Assembly: GCA_963742405.1 (NCBI GenBank)
Contig: CAVUMB010000007.1
Span: forward strand, 310,001 to 374,000
From: JAGVSR01 sp963742405
GTDB taxonomy: Bacteria > Pseudomonadota > Alphaproteobacteria > Rhizobiales > Hyphomicrobiaceae
Reading direction: 5' to 3'
Length of the DNA stretch: 64,000 nt
How positions within the stretch are numbered: the stretch's first letter is position 1; each line of letters begins with the position of its first letter. Under the pieces are notes generated by a model, which was not told where the DNA came from, searched no databases, and saw only the letters and a list, made by a program, of their open reading frames with translations. Of the stretch, positions 54,053-62,792 are shown piece by piece. Made by a program: the position numbers and the translations under genes.

Positions 54053-56914
54053 GTGGATACCATCAATCCGCAGATCTCGGTTCTCGACGAGTTCAAGCTG
54101 CGCGACGAACTGAAGGCCATGCGGGCTCAGATCCCAGATGCGCCGGGCCTGAACCCGATCGTCAATATCGGGTTTTACCTTTCGCGCAGCCTGGAATCTG
54201 GAAAGATCAGCTTTGCCGATCTGAAAGCGCTCGCCGACCGTTTGATGGACCGGGCTTGCGTGCGCCGCGCCAAGCGTTTGCGCGAGCAAATAGGCTATGT
54301 CGACAATCAAACGACGATCCGAGACTTCACGCAATTCGTGGCCAAGACCGCGAGCAACAACGGCTTGAACACGGACGCGGCATTTGAAGCCTTCAAAGAG
54401 CGTTGGGGCCGCTCCCGCAACGGCATCGTGTTCACCGCCCATCCAACCTTTGGTCTGTCCGAGGCGCTGAGCCGCCGCATGGTGGAGATCGCATCGGGTG
54501 AAGTGGCGGGCGAACCTGCGATCGGTCTGCCCCATCGCCCCGACAGCAACATCACTCTCGATTACGAGCATCGTGCAGTGCAGGTCTGCATTCAGAATCT
54601 GCGTGACGCTTACGAGGAACTGTTGAACGGCTTCTACTCGGTTGCTGCTGCAGGTTTCGGCGAACGCGCCTACAAGTTCCGCCCCAAAATCGCGACGGTC
54701 GCCTCGTGGGTCGGCTACGATCTCGACGGCCGCACGGATATCAAGTGGACCCACTCCTTCGTTCTGAAGCTGCAGGAGAAGGTGGCCGCGCTACAGGACA
54801 TTCGCACGCGGTTTATCATCCTGAAGCATCGCCTGACCGATGAGGTCGAGGCGCAGCGCATAGCACGCCAGATCGTTGCCAAGCTCGATCTCGCCATCGC
54901 CTCCGCTCAAAAGCAGCTCGATAGTTTGAACGCAGCCGTCAACGGCAAGCAGAAGCTGTCGGACGCGGCCAACATCATCACTGAAGCCGACGCTTACAAT
55001 CTGACCTCGCCGCAGCCGGTCATCGCTCTGATCGACCACCTGATCGATCATATTCCCCAAACCCAGTCGAAGCGGGAACTGGCCGCGCTCGCCAGCCTGT
55101 TCGAACAAACCGGCATGGGGACATCGCACATCCATCTGCGCGTCAATGCCGTGCAGCTGAATAACGCCTTTCGCGCCTTCGTGCACGAGCCCTGGACGCG
55201 CGATCTAACCGAGCGTCAGGCGCTCGCCCGCATCGTGGAAATGATCCGCACCGCCGGCAAGGAAACCGTCAACTTCGAAACACTCGATCTCGAAACGGCA
55301 ACCGCCATTCGCCAATTCGCGCTAGCGGCCCAATTCCACAAGCACGTCGATCGCGACACACCGATCCGCTACCTCATCGCCGAGTGCGAGAGCCCGGCCA
55401 CGATGTTGATCGCGCTGTTCTTTGCCAAACTGTTTGGCGTCGAGCACGTCGTTGACATCTCGCCGCTGTTCGAAACGCCAGCCGCACTAGAAACCGGCGC
55501 CCGCCTCATCGAGCGCCTGTTGGAAGAAGAGGCTTACAAAAACTATGTTCGCGGCCGCAAGCGCCTGTGCATACAGACCGGCTTTTCCGACGCCGGCCGG
55601 TTTATTGGCCAGATCGCGGCAACGTTGTCGATCGAGCGTCTACATCAGGGCCTGGCCGAAGTCCTTGACGCCAAAGAACTCGGCGGGGCCGAGGTATTGA
55701 TCTATTCGACGCACGGCGAGTCTATGGGGCGCGGTACGCACCCTGGCCACATGTCGTCGCGTTTGCAGTATGTGTTTTCACCCAACGCCCGCCGCCGCTT
55801 CGCCGAAGCCGGGATACCGCTGAAGCACGAGACGAGCTGGCAAGGTGGTGACGGCTATCTGTATTTCGCGACCAAGCCGCTCGCCATGCGTGCGCTCGCC
55901 ACGGTGATTATGGACGGAGAAACGCCGGAAGCCGTCGAGGATGAATTCTACGACGATACCAATCTGGCGCTCGACTTCCTGCTCCGCCTGCGCGCCTACC
56001 AGCAGGATCTTTTCGCCCACCCCGGTTACCGGGCCGTTCTCGGGGCCTTCGGTCCCAACCTGCTGTTTAAAACCGGGTCGCGCCCTGTGAAGCGGCAGAT
56101 GGAGGGCGCCTCCACGGCCGATCGCGGCGATCCTGCTCGTATGCGCGCTATTCCCAACAACGCGATTTTGCAGCAGTTTGGATATGTCGCCAACGTCGTC
56201 GCCGGCCTCGGCGCGGCTGTCGGCTCAGAACGCGAGCGCTTTGTCGAAGTCGCGAAAACATCCGCCCGCTTGCGTCCGTTGATCGAAATGGTCGCCCGCG
56301 GCAAACAAATTTCAAGCCTCAACGCCATGGGCGCCAACGCGACCATTTTTGATCCCGGATTCTGGGCGATGCGCGCCTCATGGGGTCGCGAGCCGCATTT
56401 GACCGCGGCCTTCAAGAACTTGTCGACGTTCCTGCTTGAAGATGGGCGCAACGCCGCGATCAATGGTCTCGTCCATGAACTGCGTCTCGATGCGATCGAT
56501 CTGCACGCGCTCCTGGAAGACATTGGCATAGACGGCGGCAAGGTCCCTGATGACGATCGTCTGGAACTCGACCTGCTGCAGGCCATCCGCCTGGCCCTCA
56601 TCATGCGGGTGTTTATTTTATCCGGACAATTGCCCCGCTTTACCACGCGCGACGTGAGCCACGCCCAGATTGTCGCTTCGGCATTGACGCTCGAGGTTCC
56701 CGAAGTCATCAACGTGATGCGCCAAGCGTTTCCAAAGCGTACCGGGACGGTCGAAGAGACCACGGCATTCCGCGAGACGGCCACGTATTTGCCTCAAGGC
56801 ATCGACGATTACGGCCGCATCGAAACGGAAATCTTGGAGCCGATGGAGGAGGCCTACGAGGCAATCCGCGAGATTGGAACCGGCATCTCGCACCATTTCG
56901 GCGCCTTCGGCTAA
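54053..56914 (+). CDS. ppc: Phosphoenolpyruvate carboxylase, divergent methylotroph type
   Basis: This enzyme should carboxylate PEP to oxaloacetate, feeding malate to the cycle. The 953-residue protein keeps T-A-H-P-T with the catalytic His (H130), R-A-I-P and H-G-x3-G-R-G-x-x-P-x-H. It departs from usual PEPC at many sites: T-A-H-P-T-F not TE, G-Y-D-L-D-G-R-T not GGDRDGNP, G-F-S-D-A-G-R not GYSDSxK, and a two-residue-shorter HGE-SMGRG loop. The C terminus ends G-A-F-G, not NTG. The start is GTG 54053, preceded by TTGGAGGAAT. An ATG at 53939 has no such site. Confidence 0.85.
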   Translation: MDTINPQISVLDEFKLRDELKAMRAQIPDAPGLNPIVNIGFYLSRSLESGKISFADLKALADRLMDRACVRRAKRLREQIGYVDNQTTIRDFTQFVAKTASNNGLNTDAAFEAFKERWGRSRNGIVFTAHPTFGLSEALSRRMVEIASGEVAGEPAIGLPHRPDSNITLDYEHRAVQVCIQNLRDAYEELLNGFYSVAAAGFGERAYKFRPKIATVASWVGYDLDGRTDIKWTHSFVLKLQEKVAALQDIRTRFIILKHRLTDEVEAQRIARQIVAKLDLAIASAQKQLDSLNAAVNGKQKLSDAANIITEADAYNLTSPQPVIALIDHLIDHIPQTQSKRELAALASLFEQTGMGTSHIHLRVNAVQLNNAFRAFVHEPWTRDLTERQALARIVEMIRTAGKETVNFETLDLETATAIRQFALAAQFHKHVDRDTPIRYLIAECESPATMLIALFFAKLFGVEHVVDISPLFETPAALETGARLIERLLEEEAYKNYVRGRKRLCIQTGFSDAGRFIGQIAATLSIERLHQGLAEVLDAKELGGAEVLIYSTHGESMGRGTHPGHMSSRLQYVFSPNARRRFAEAGIPLKHETSWQGGDGYLYFATKPLAMRALATVIMDGETPEAVEDEFYDDTNLALDFLLRLRAYQQDLFAHPGYRAVLGAFGPNLLFKTGSRPVKRQMEGASTADRGDPARMRAIPNNAILQQFGYVANVVAGLGAAVGSERERFVEVAKTSARLRPLIEMVARGKQISSLNAMGANATIFDPGFWAMRASWGREPHLTAAFKNLSTFLLEDGRNAAINGLVHELRLDAIDLHALLEDIGIDGGKVPDDDRLELDLLQAIRLALIMRVFILSGQLPRFTTRDVSHAQIVASALTLEVPEVINVMRQAFPKRTGTVEETTAFRETATYLPQGIDDYGRIETEILEPMEEAYEAIREIGTGISHHFGAFG

Positions 56915-56958
56915 ATGAGCCGAATGAGAATTTCTAGGGAAGAGCGGCCGGCCGCTCG

Positions 56959-56986
56959 GGGGCGCCATTGGCGCCCCTTCGTTTTT
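56959..56986 (+). terminator. Rho-independent terminator of the serine-cycle operon
   Basis: GGGGCGCC-ATT-GGCGCCCC forms a perfect 8-bp hairpin followed by TTCGTTTTT. A palindrome, GAGCGGCCGGCCGCTC, lies just before it (56942-56957). It also faces the convergent TRAP transporter genes. Confidence 0.88.
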
Positions 56987-56997
56987 GTGGCTCCGAC

Positions 56998-58323
56998 CTA
57001 TAGCAATCCCAGGGCCCGCGGCAGCGTCAGCGACAGCGCCGGCCAGTACGTAACCAGGATCAAAAATCCAAGCATTGCGACGAGCCAAGGCCCGACCGCC
57101 CGCGACGTCTCCGTCAATCCGAGTTTGGAAATTCCGCTCGTCACGTAGATGTTCAGCCCCACGGGAGGCGTGATCATTCCAATTTCCATGTTGACGACCA
57201 GGATAATGCCAAAGTGAACTGGATCGATACCGAGCTTGGCCGCCACCGGAAACAGAATTGGCGCCAGGATCAGCATGATCGATGCCGGCTCCATCACGGT
57301 GCCTGCGATGAGCAGCATAACATTGACGACGATCAGAAACGTAATCCAGTTGAATCCCTGCGCCACGATCCAATCGGCAATCGCCTGCGGCAGATGCTCG
57401 TGCGTGAGAAGAAACGAGAACAGCATTGCATTGGTGATGATGTAGAGGAGCATTGCGCTCATGTTCGCCGCCGTGAGGAGCACCTTGGGAACATCGCCCC
57501 AATCGATGTCGCGGTAGACGAACTTCGCGACGGCAAATGCATAAACCGCACTGAGTGCTGCGGCCTCGGTTGGCGTGACAAAACCTCCATAGATGCCGCC
57601 GAGCACAACCGCGATCAGCGCCAACCCCCAGCTACAGTCCCGAAAGGCGGCAAACGCCTCGCCCCACGTTGCGCGCTGTGCGCGAGGATAGCCCTCCCTT
57701 TTCGCAATCCACCACGTCACCGTCCCGAGTACGATGGCAAGCAGGATGCCGGGCACGACCCCTGCCATGAAAAGATCATCAACGGACGGCGCGGGAACGC
57801 GTTCTCCATTCGGACCCTTGGCGCTCATCCCGGAGGTGGCGAGTGCATACAGTACCATCACGATCGACGGCGGAATGAGGATGCCGAGCGTTCCCGATGA
57901 CGCGATAACCCCGGCTCCGAACCGTGGTGGATACCCTTGCGCCACCATGGCCGGAATGAGGATCGATCCGATCGCGATCACGGTGGCCGGTGAAGAACCG
58001 GAAATCGCGGCGAAGATGGCGCAAGCCAGAACAGATGCAATACCGAGCCCGCCGGGCCAGTGACCTGTCATTGCAGTCGCGAACCGGATCATGCGCTTGG
58101 CGACCCCGCCGTGCGTCAGGAATGTCCCGGCAAGAATGAAAAACGGCACCGACATGATTTCAAACTTTTCCATGCCGGTAAAAAGTTTAAGCGCTACTGC
58201 ATCAAGCGGTACCTCAGTGACGGCGAACAACACCGTCAGTACCGTAAGCCCTAGTGCGATTGAGACGGGTGTTCCCGTCAACAGCAGTGCGATGAGCAGA
58301 CCGAAGATCAGCAATGAGGTCAC
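56998..58323 (-). CDS. dctM: TRAP transporter large permease (DctM family)
   Basis: This 441-residue, roughly 12-helix membrane protein drives substrate uptake with sodium or proton gradients in a TRAP system. It shows G-T-P-V-S-I-A-L-G, V-P-F-F-I-L-A-G, S-G-S-S-P-A-T-V-I-A-I-G, G-T-L-G-I-L-I-P-P-S-I and G-M-I-T-P-P-V-G-L-N. It overlaps dctQ by 4 bp (58320-58323) and follows dctP-dctQ. The gene set DctPQM is complete. The substrate (often C4-dicarboxylates or 2-oxo acids) is not determined. Confidence 0.94.
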   Translation of the reverse strand: MTSLLIFGLLIALLLTGTPVSIALGLTVLTVLFAVTEVPLDAVALKLFTGMEKFEIMSVPFFILAGTFLTHGGVAKRMIRFATAMTGHWPGGLGIASVLACAIFAAISGSSPATVIAIGSILIPAMVAQGYPPRFGAGVIASSGTLGILIPPSIVMVLYALATSGMSAKGPNGERVPAPSVDDLFMAGVVPGILLAIVLGTVTWWIAKREGYPRAQRATWGEAFAAFRDCSWGLALIAVVLGGIYGGFVTPTEAAALSAVYAFAVAKFVYRDIDWGDVPKVLLTAANMSAMLLYIITNAMLFSFLLTHEHLPQAIADWIVAQGFNWITFLIVVNVMLLIAGTVMEPASIMLILAPILFPVAAKLGIDPVHFGIILVVNMEIGMITPPVGLNIYVTSGISKLGLTETSRAVGPWLVAMLGFLILVTYWPALSLTLPRALGLL

Positions 58324-58941
58324 GGTCGGACCTCTTTCGACATCACTTCGCTCGCGGGATCATAGTGCGGCAACATCCCGGTCTTGGAAAAGTGCGCTGC
58401 AACTTGAAGGAAACGGAAGCACATCAAAAATGAACCCAGCGGCAAGCACAGGTAGATGAGCCACATCGGCACTTCCAGCACGGCCGAGACTTGCCCGGAT
58501 AGAAACAGATGCGTGACGAGGCGTGTTCCGAGCCAACCGACGAACGCGGTAAAGATGACGCCGCATAAGAGCCCAAACAGAATCATGCCGGTGTCGCGCA
58601 CGGGGTGGCAGCCGGTTGACGAGAACATCGACGCCGACATGGATGCCGGTGCGCACGCCGTAAGCCGCGCCGAATTTGGCCATCCAGACGAATAGATAAA
58701 TGCACAGTTCCTGTGCCCAGGTGAGCCGGATCGACAGCAGCCAGAAGTAGATCGTCCGCAACACTTCCGATAAATCGGCGTAGCCGGCATCATGGGTCCA
58801 CACCACTAGACCGCCCAGATGCGACAGGAGATAGCGGTGCAAGACCGCAACGAAGATGACCAGTGTTGCAAGCCCCATCAGCGTTGCGATGAGATTTTCT
58901 TCCAAACGGTCAAGCCACCGCAGTCGCGGACCGGACGTCAT
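58320..58941 (-). CDS. dctQ: TRAP transporter small permease (DctQ family; frameshifted in this sequence)
   Basis: This four-helix membrane partner of DctM begins M-T-S-G-P-R-L-R-W-L-D-R-L-E-E-N with helices at L-V-I-F-V-A-V-L-H-R-Y-L-L and I-Y-L-F-V-W-M-A-K-F-G. G-I-H-V-G-V-D-V-L is the DctQ family segment. An extra base in GGGG near 58602-58605 splits the frame; the second half continues D-T-G-M-I-L-F-G-L-L. The corrected protein is 206 residues. It overlaps dctM and abuts dctP. Confidence 0.85.
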
Positions 58942-59945
58942 GGCGCTGACCTCGCTAGCTCGGCTTCGATGCGCTCAAGGAGCTCCCTGCCGACCCGATC
59001 GGCGATACGGCTCCGGACCGGCAGTAGTGCAGCCTCCCAGGATTTGCGTTCGTCGGGCGTCGGGTCATGCATCACCGTCTTGCCGGACTTGGTCACCGCA
59101 GCAAGCGCGTCTGCGTTCTCCTTTGCCGCCTCCGCGTTTGCAAATGGGGTGGCGTCCCGAAGCGCACGCTCGAGCGCCGAGCGGATATCATCGGGCAGCC
59201 CGTTCCAGAATTTTCGATTGGTGATCACCGCGTAGCCGAGAAAGCCGTGATAGGTGAGGGTCGCGTGGCGCTGAACCTGAAACATGTTCTGGTTGAAGAA
59301 ATTGGCGGGGGGATTTTCCGTCCCGTCGACTACGCCCGAAGATAGAGCTTGATACGCCTCTGAGAAGGCCAACACTTGCGGCAGAGCGCCAAGCGCGGTC
59401 ATCTGCTCTTCGATGACCCTTGACGATTGAATCCGAACCTTGAGGCCCAGCAGATCGTCAGGCCGTATCAATGGTTGGTTCGCCGATAAAATTTTGAAGC
59501 CATTGTTCCAATAAACTAACCCGGTGATCCCCTTGGCTTCCAGCTTATCAAGAATTTCACGGCCAATGGGCCCTTCGGTGATTCGCGCCAGCTCCGTCGT
59601 GTCGCGGAAGAGGTAGGGCACATCGAACACCTCGAACGCCTTGATGCCGAGTGGCCCGAACTTCGACAGTGATGGCGCTAGCATCTCGACCGCGCCGAGC
59701 TGCAAGGCCTCCAACTCTTCTTTGTCCTTGTAGAGCTGTGAATTCGGGAAAAGATCGATACGAACGCGACCGCCGGTGTACGCCTCCGCCAGTTTTTTGA
59801 AACGCTCCGCGCCTTTGCTCTTATGGGCCTGGGGGGCTGCCACGTGGCTGAACTTGATGACGATTTTCGGAGCGGTCTGAGTTGCCGCGTGCGCGGAACC
59901 GGCGCAAAACAACCCCGCGATGAACAGAACGATGGCGCGGCGCAT
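58938..59945 (-). CDS. dctP: TRAP transporter substrate-binding protein (DctP family)
   Basis: This 335-residue periplasmic receptor has a signal peptide (cleavage A-H-A-A) and the DctP pattern: F-S-H-V-A-A-P-Q-A-H-K-S-K-G-A, G-R-V-R-I-D-L-F-P-N-S-Q-L-Y-K-D-K-E, G-L-K-V-R-I-Q-S-S with the ligand carboxylate Arg, and G-V-V-D-G-T-E-N-P-P. It overlaps dctQ by 4 bp, so PQM form one operon. Confidence 0.94.
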   Translation of the reverse strand: MRRAIVLFIAGLFCAGSAHAATQTAPKIVIKFSHVAAPQAHKSKGAERFKKLAEAYTGGRVRIDLFPNSQLYKDKEELEALQLGAVEMLAPSLSKFGPLGIKAFEVFDVPYLFRDTTELARITEGPIGREILDKLEAKGITGLVYWNNGFKILSANQPLIRPDDLLGLKVRIQSSRVIEEQMTALGALPQVLAFSEAYQALSSGVVDGTENPPANFFNQNMFQVQRHATLTYHGFLGYAVITNRKFWNGLPDDIRSALERALRDATPFANAEAAKENADALAAVTKSGKTVMHDPTPDERKSWEAALLPVRSRIADRVGRELLERIEAELARSAP

Positions 59946-60005
59946 AGGGTCCGTCGGCTCGAGGTTGAGGCGGGCAATACTATCAGGGCCGAGTAGAGGG
60001 CACTG

Positions 60006-60188
60006 TCAAGAGCGGGAAAATTCGGCTTGCATCCGCCGGGCCTCGGTCCAGTCCTTCATGATTGCGCGCACAAAGCGCAGAACGCGACGAGTTCGCTGGG
60101 CATCTTGTCGTGACACACACCAGCAACAGCAACAAAAGCCGGGTCTTTTAGCCAACCACAAGGTCAATGCGTAATTCGCCGTAGCCAT
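60006..60188 (-). CDS. Small Cys-rich protein, hypothetical
   Basis: A 60-residue frame begins with a GGAG site five bases before ATG 60188. Residues 1-25 are hydrophobic with C-C-C-C-W-C at 19-24; the rest is basic and helical (R-T-R-R-V-L-R-F-V-R) and includes W-T-E-A-R-R-M-Q. No family is recognised. Its stop is 60 bp before dctP and its start is 17 bp after prmB. Length and context alone cannot prove expression. Confidence 0.4.
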   Translation of the reverse strand: MATANYALTLWLAKRPGFCCCCWCVSRQDAQRTRRVLRFVRAIMKDWTEARRMQAEFSRS

Positions 60189-60205
60189 GTCCTCTCCGAA
60201 TTTTT

Positions 60206-61147
60206 TTACCGCTGTCGGCGGCCCCCCTCGTTTCGCGAGGCCACCTGCAGTTCCGCGGCTGTCAGTGCAAACACTTCACCTGAGCTATCTTCAGTCTCAA
60301 GCCACAGAAACGGCAGGTTCGGAAACTCGTCCTCCAGCAGGTCGAGTCCGGCACCTACTTCAACGACGAGCACACCGTCGCGTTCCAGATGCCGGGGGGC
60401 TTCGGCCAGAATTCGGCGCACGAGGTCGAGGCCATCCGCACCGCCTGCATGAGCCAGAAGTGGTTCGGCCTTGTACTCAGGTGGAAATGCCGCGACGGCG
60501 GCGGCCGAGACGTAGGGCGGATTGGAAATGATGAGATCGTATCGCCGCGAACCGAGTGCTGCGAAAAGATCCGACTGCTGGAGCGTAACGCGCCCCTCCA
60601 AGCTATAGTCGGAGACGTTGCGACGGGCCACGGCCAGGGCATCGGTCGACAATTCCACCGCGTCGACGATCGCGTTAGGATAAGTAAGTGCTGCCAAAAT
60701 CGCGAGGCAGCCTGAACCGGTGCATAAATCGAGCACCGAGGTCACGGCTTCCGGATCGGGGACAACGGTTGCCAGCTCACCGTCGAGGAGTTCACCGATA
60801 TAGGAGCGCGGCACGATCACCCGCTCATCAACATAGAACTCGTGCCCGCGGATGTAAGCCCGGTTGATGAGATAGGGTGCCGGCTTGCGTGTTGTGACGC
60901 GTTGTTCGATGAGCTCGGCAATGCGACCGCGCTCACTCGCCGTCAATCGGCAATCGAGCCACGGATCAAGCTGGTCGATAGGCAAATCCAGCGACGAGAG
61001 AATGAGGAACGCCGCCTCGTCGAGAGCGCTCGAAGTTCCGTGTCCGTAAACCAGCTTGCCGGCTCGGAACCGCGACACACCATAGCGTAGCCAGTCACGC
61101 ACCGTCGTGAGGTCAGCGAAGCGGGTTTGTGTGTCGTCGGTAGCCAT
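60206..61147 (-). CDS. prmB: Ribosomal protein L3 glutamine methyltransferase PrmB
   Basis: PrmB methylates a Gln of ribosomal protein L3. The 313-residue class I SAM methyltransferase has the HemK-type N domain, S-V-L-D-L-C-T-G-S-G-C-L-A-I (motif I), and the glutamine-binding I-I-S-N-P-P-Y-V. The upstream segment F-Y-V-D-E-R-V-I-V-P-R-S-Y-I is typical of PrmB rather than PrmC, which carries a different pre-motif loop. Confidence 0.9.
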   Translation of the reverse strand: MATDDTQTRFADLTTVRDWLRYGVSRFRAGKLVYGHGTSSALDEAAFLILSSLDLPIDQLDPWLDCRLTASERGRIAELIEQRVTTRKPAPYLINRAYIRGHEFYVDERVIVPRSYIGELLDGELATVVPDPEAVTSVLDLCTGSGCLAILAALTYPNAIVDAVELSTDALAVARRNVSDYSLEGRVTLQQSDLFAALGSRRYDLIISNPPYVSAAAVAAFPPEYKAEPLLAHAGGADGLDLVRRILAEAPRHLERDGVLVVEVGAGLDLLEDEFPNLPFLWLETEDSSGEVFALTAAELQVASRNEGGRRQR

Positions 61148-61221
61148 GGGTCATCGACTCCGCGGGCGATCACGCACCCTAACGCGTCCATATGTCGGCC
61201 AACAGCGGCCTGCGCAACTGT

Positions 61222-61953
61222 TCAGCCCTTGAATTCCTCGATCTTGCCGAAGGCTTCCCTGAGAGCTGAAGCCCAGGACCCCGAAAGTTTCTTGAAATAC
61301 TCGTCATCCTGGTAAATGCGCCGGTAGCGCTGCACGTCGAGGCTATCGCGCTCATAGAGCAGCAGGTCGATCGGCATTCCCACCGACAGGTTCGAGCGCA
61401 AGGTCGAGTTAAAGGAGAGCAACACCAGCTTGGCCGCCTCACCCAGGCGCATGCTGGATTGTGCGACGCGATCGAGGATCGGCTTGCCGTATTTATGTTC
61501 GCCGATCTGCAGGAATGGCGCATCGTCGGACGCTTCGATGAAATTACCTTCGGAATAGATCTGGAAAATACGCGGCGGTTCCGAACCGATCTGACCGCCC
61601 AGGATGAATGAAGCGAAAAACCCGCTCCGCGTCGCTTCCAGGGCCTCCCCATCCACGCGCCGCACCTCCCTCACCGCATCGCCGACAAGGCGGGCCGCAC
61701 GGTACATGGATGTCACTGTCATCAAGGTGTGTTCGACGCCGGAGCCGTCGGCAAGCTGTTCGTTGAGAATGCTGACAACCGACTGGCTGACGCCGAGGTT
61801 GCCCGCCGTCAACAGAACGATGACCCGGTCCCCCGGTTGTCGCCAAAAGTGCAACTTGCGAAACTGCGAAATATTATCGACGCCGGCATTGGTACGGGTA
61901 TCGGCGGCAAAGACGATGCCGCAGTCAAGACGCAAGGCAACGCCGTAGGTCAT
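61222..61953 (-). CDS. Anbu-type proteasome-like peptidase
   Basis: This 243-residue Ntn hydrolase resembles proteasome beta subunits. It begins M-T-Y-G-V-A-L-R-L-D-C-G-I-V-F-A-A-D-T-R-T-N-A-G-V-D in outline: T2 would become the N-terminal nucleophile, D18 and a Lys/Arg support it. The sequence R-K-L-H-F-W and D-G-E-A-L-E-A follow. Anbu is assembled into rings or helices, and its natural substrate is unknown. It is the first half of a conserved set with a transglutaminase, an alpha-E protein and an ATP-grasp enzyme. Confidence 0.88.
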   Translation of the reverse strand: MTYGVALRLDCGIVFAADTRTNAGVDNISQFRKLHFWRQPGDRVIVLLTAGNLGVSQSVVSILNEQLADGSGVEHTLMTVTSMYRAARLVGDAVREVRRVDGEALEATRSGFFASFILGGQIGSEPPRIFQIYSEGNFIEASDDAPFLQIGEHKYGKPILDRVAQSSMRLGEAAKLVLLSFNSTLRSNLSVGMPIDLLLYERDSLDVQRYRRIYQDDEYFKKLSGSWASALREAFGKIEEFKG

Positions 61954-61969
61954 AAAATGAGGGCTCGCG

Positions 61970-62785
61970 CTATTGCTGTTGTTGAGCGCTTTGCTGCTGG
62001 ACTTCGACTACCACGTCAAGTGTCTCGTTCTCACCGCCCCGGCGATTGCCGCGAATTGGCGCGGCCGTTGCAGCATCAAGGCCCGTTGCAAGGCGCACAT
62101 AACGCTCGGTCGGGCAAATCAGGTTTGCCGGGTCGAACCCCACCCAGCCAAGCCCGTCCACCCAGGCTTCCGCCCACGCATGATGTGCATCAGACGGTTC
62201 GGGCGTGCCGGAAAGAAAATAGCCGTTGACGTAGCGGGCCGGGATACCGATCACCCGCGCACCGGCGATGAAGATGTGCGCGTAGTCCTGGCACACGCCC
62301 CGGCCATCGGCCAGGGCCTCTGCCGCGCTGGTGTGCGAGTGCGTGCTGCCGACTTCGAAGGCAACCTCATCGCGCACGGCGTGCATCAACCGGTGCAACT
62401 TATCGAGCGTGCACCCGGCTTTGCATTTAGCGGCAATGTCGCGGATAGAATCGTCTGGTGCTGTTCGTGGGGTCTCCCGCAGGAACACCCGCAGCGGCGT
62501 TGGCTCCGACAGGCCTTTCGCCACCCCGATGCGGTCTTCCGTATCGACAATGCCGCTGGCTTCGATGGTAATGCAGTCATGCTCGTCCTGCAGCGCCGTC
62601 AGATGCACGACGTTGCCAAATCCATCTTGAAAGCGCGCCGCCTTTTCGATGCCGGGAGCATTCACCTGCCAAGACAAAACCTTCTGGCCATCGAAACTGG
62701 GCGGGGTCAGTCGTAGACTTTCGATCGCATACCGCGCCAATGTTTCGTAGCGGTAGGTCGTCGTATGTTTGACGCTCAACAGCAT
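61970..62785 (-). CDS. Transglutaminase-like family protein
   Basis: This 271-residue cysteine-protease-fold protein has the N-terminal bacterial transglutaminase domain and the catalytic triad: Cys in G-R-G-V-C-Q-D-Y-A-H, His in A-H-H-A-W-A-E-A-W and Asp in V-G-F-D-P-A-N. It is likely a peptidase or amidase that acts on a cognate peptide. The start M-L-L-S-V-K-H-T at 62785 follows the alpha-E gene by 7 bp. Confidence 0.88.
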   Translation of the reverse strand: MLLSVKHTTTYRYETLARYAIESLRLTPPSFDGQKVLSWQVNAPGIEKAARFQDGFGNVVHLTALQDEHDCITIEASGIVDTEDRIGVAKGLSEPTPLRVFLRETPRTAPDDSIRDIAAKCKAGCTLDKLHRLMHAVRDEVAFEVGSTHSHTSAAEALADGRGVCQDYAHIFIAGARVIGIPARYVNGYFLSGTPEPSDAHHAWAEAWVDGLGWVGFDPANLICPTERYVRLATGLDAATAAPIRGNRRGGENETLDVVVEVQQQSAQQQQ

Positions 62786-62792
62786 GACAGCC

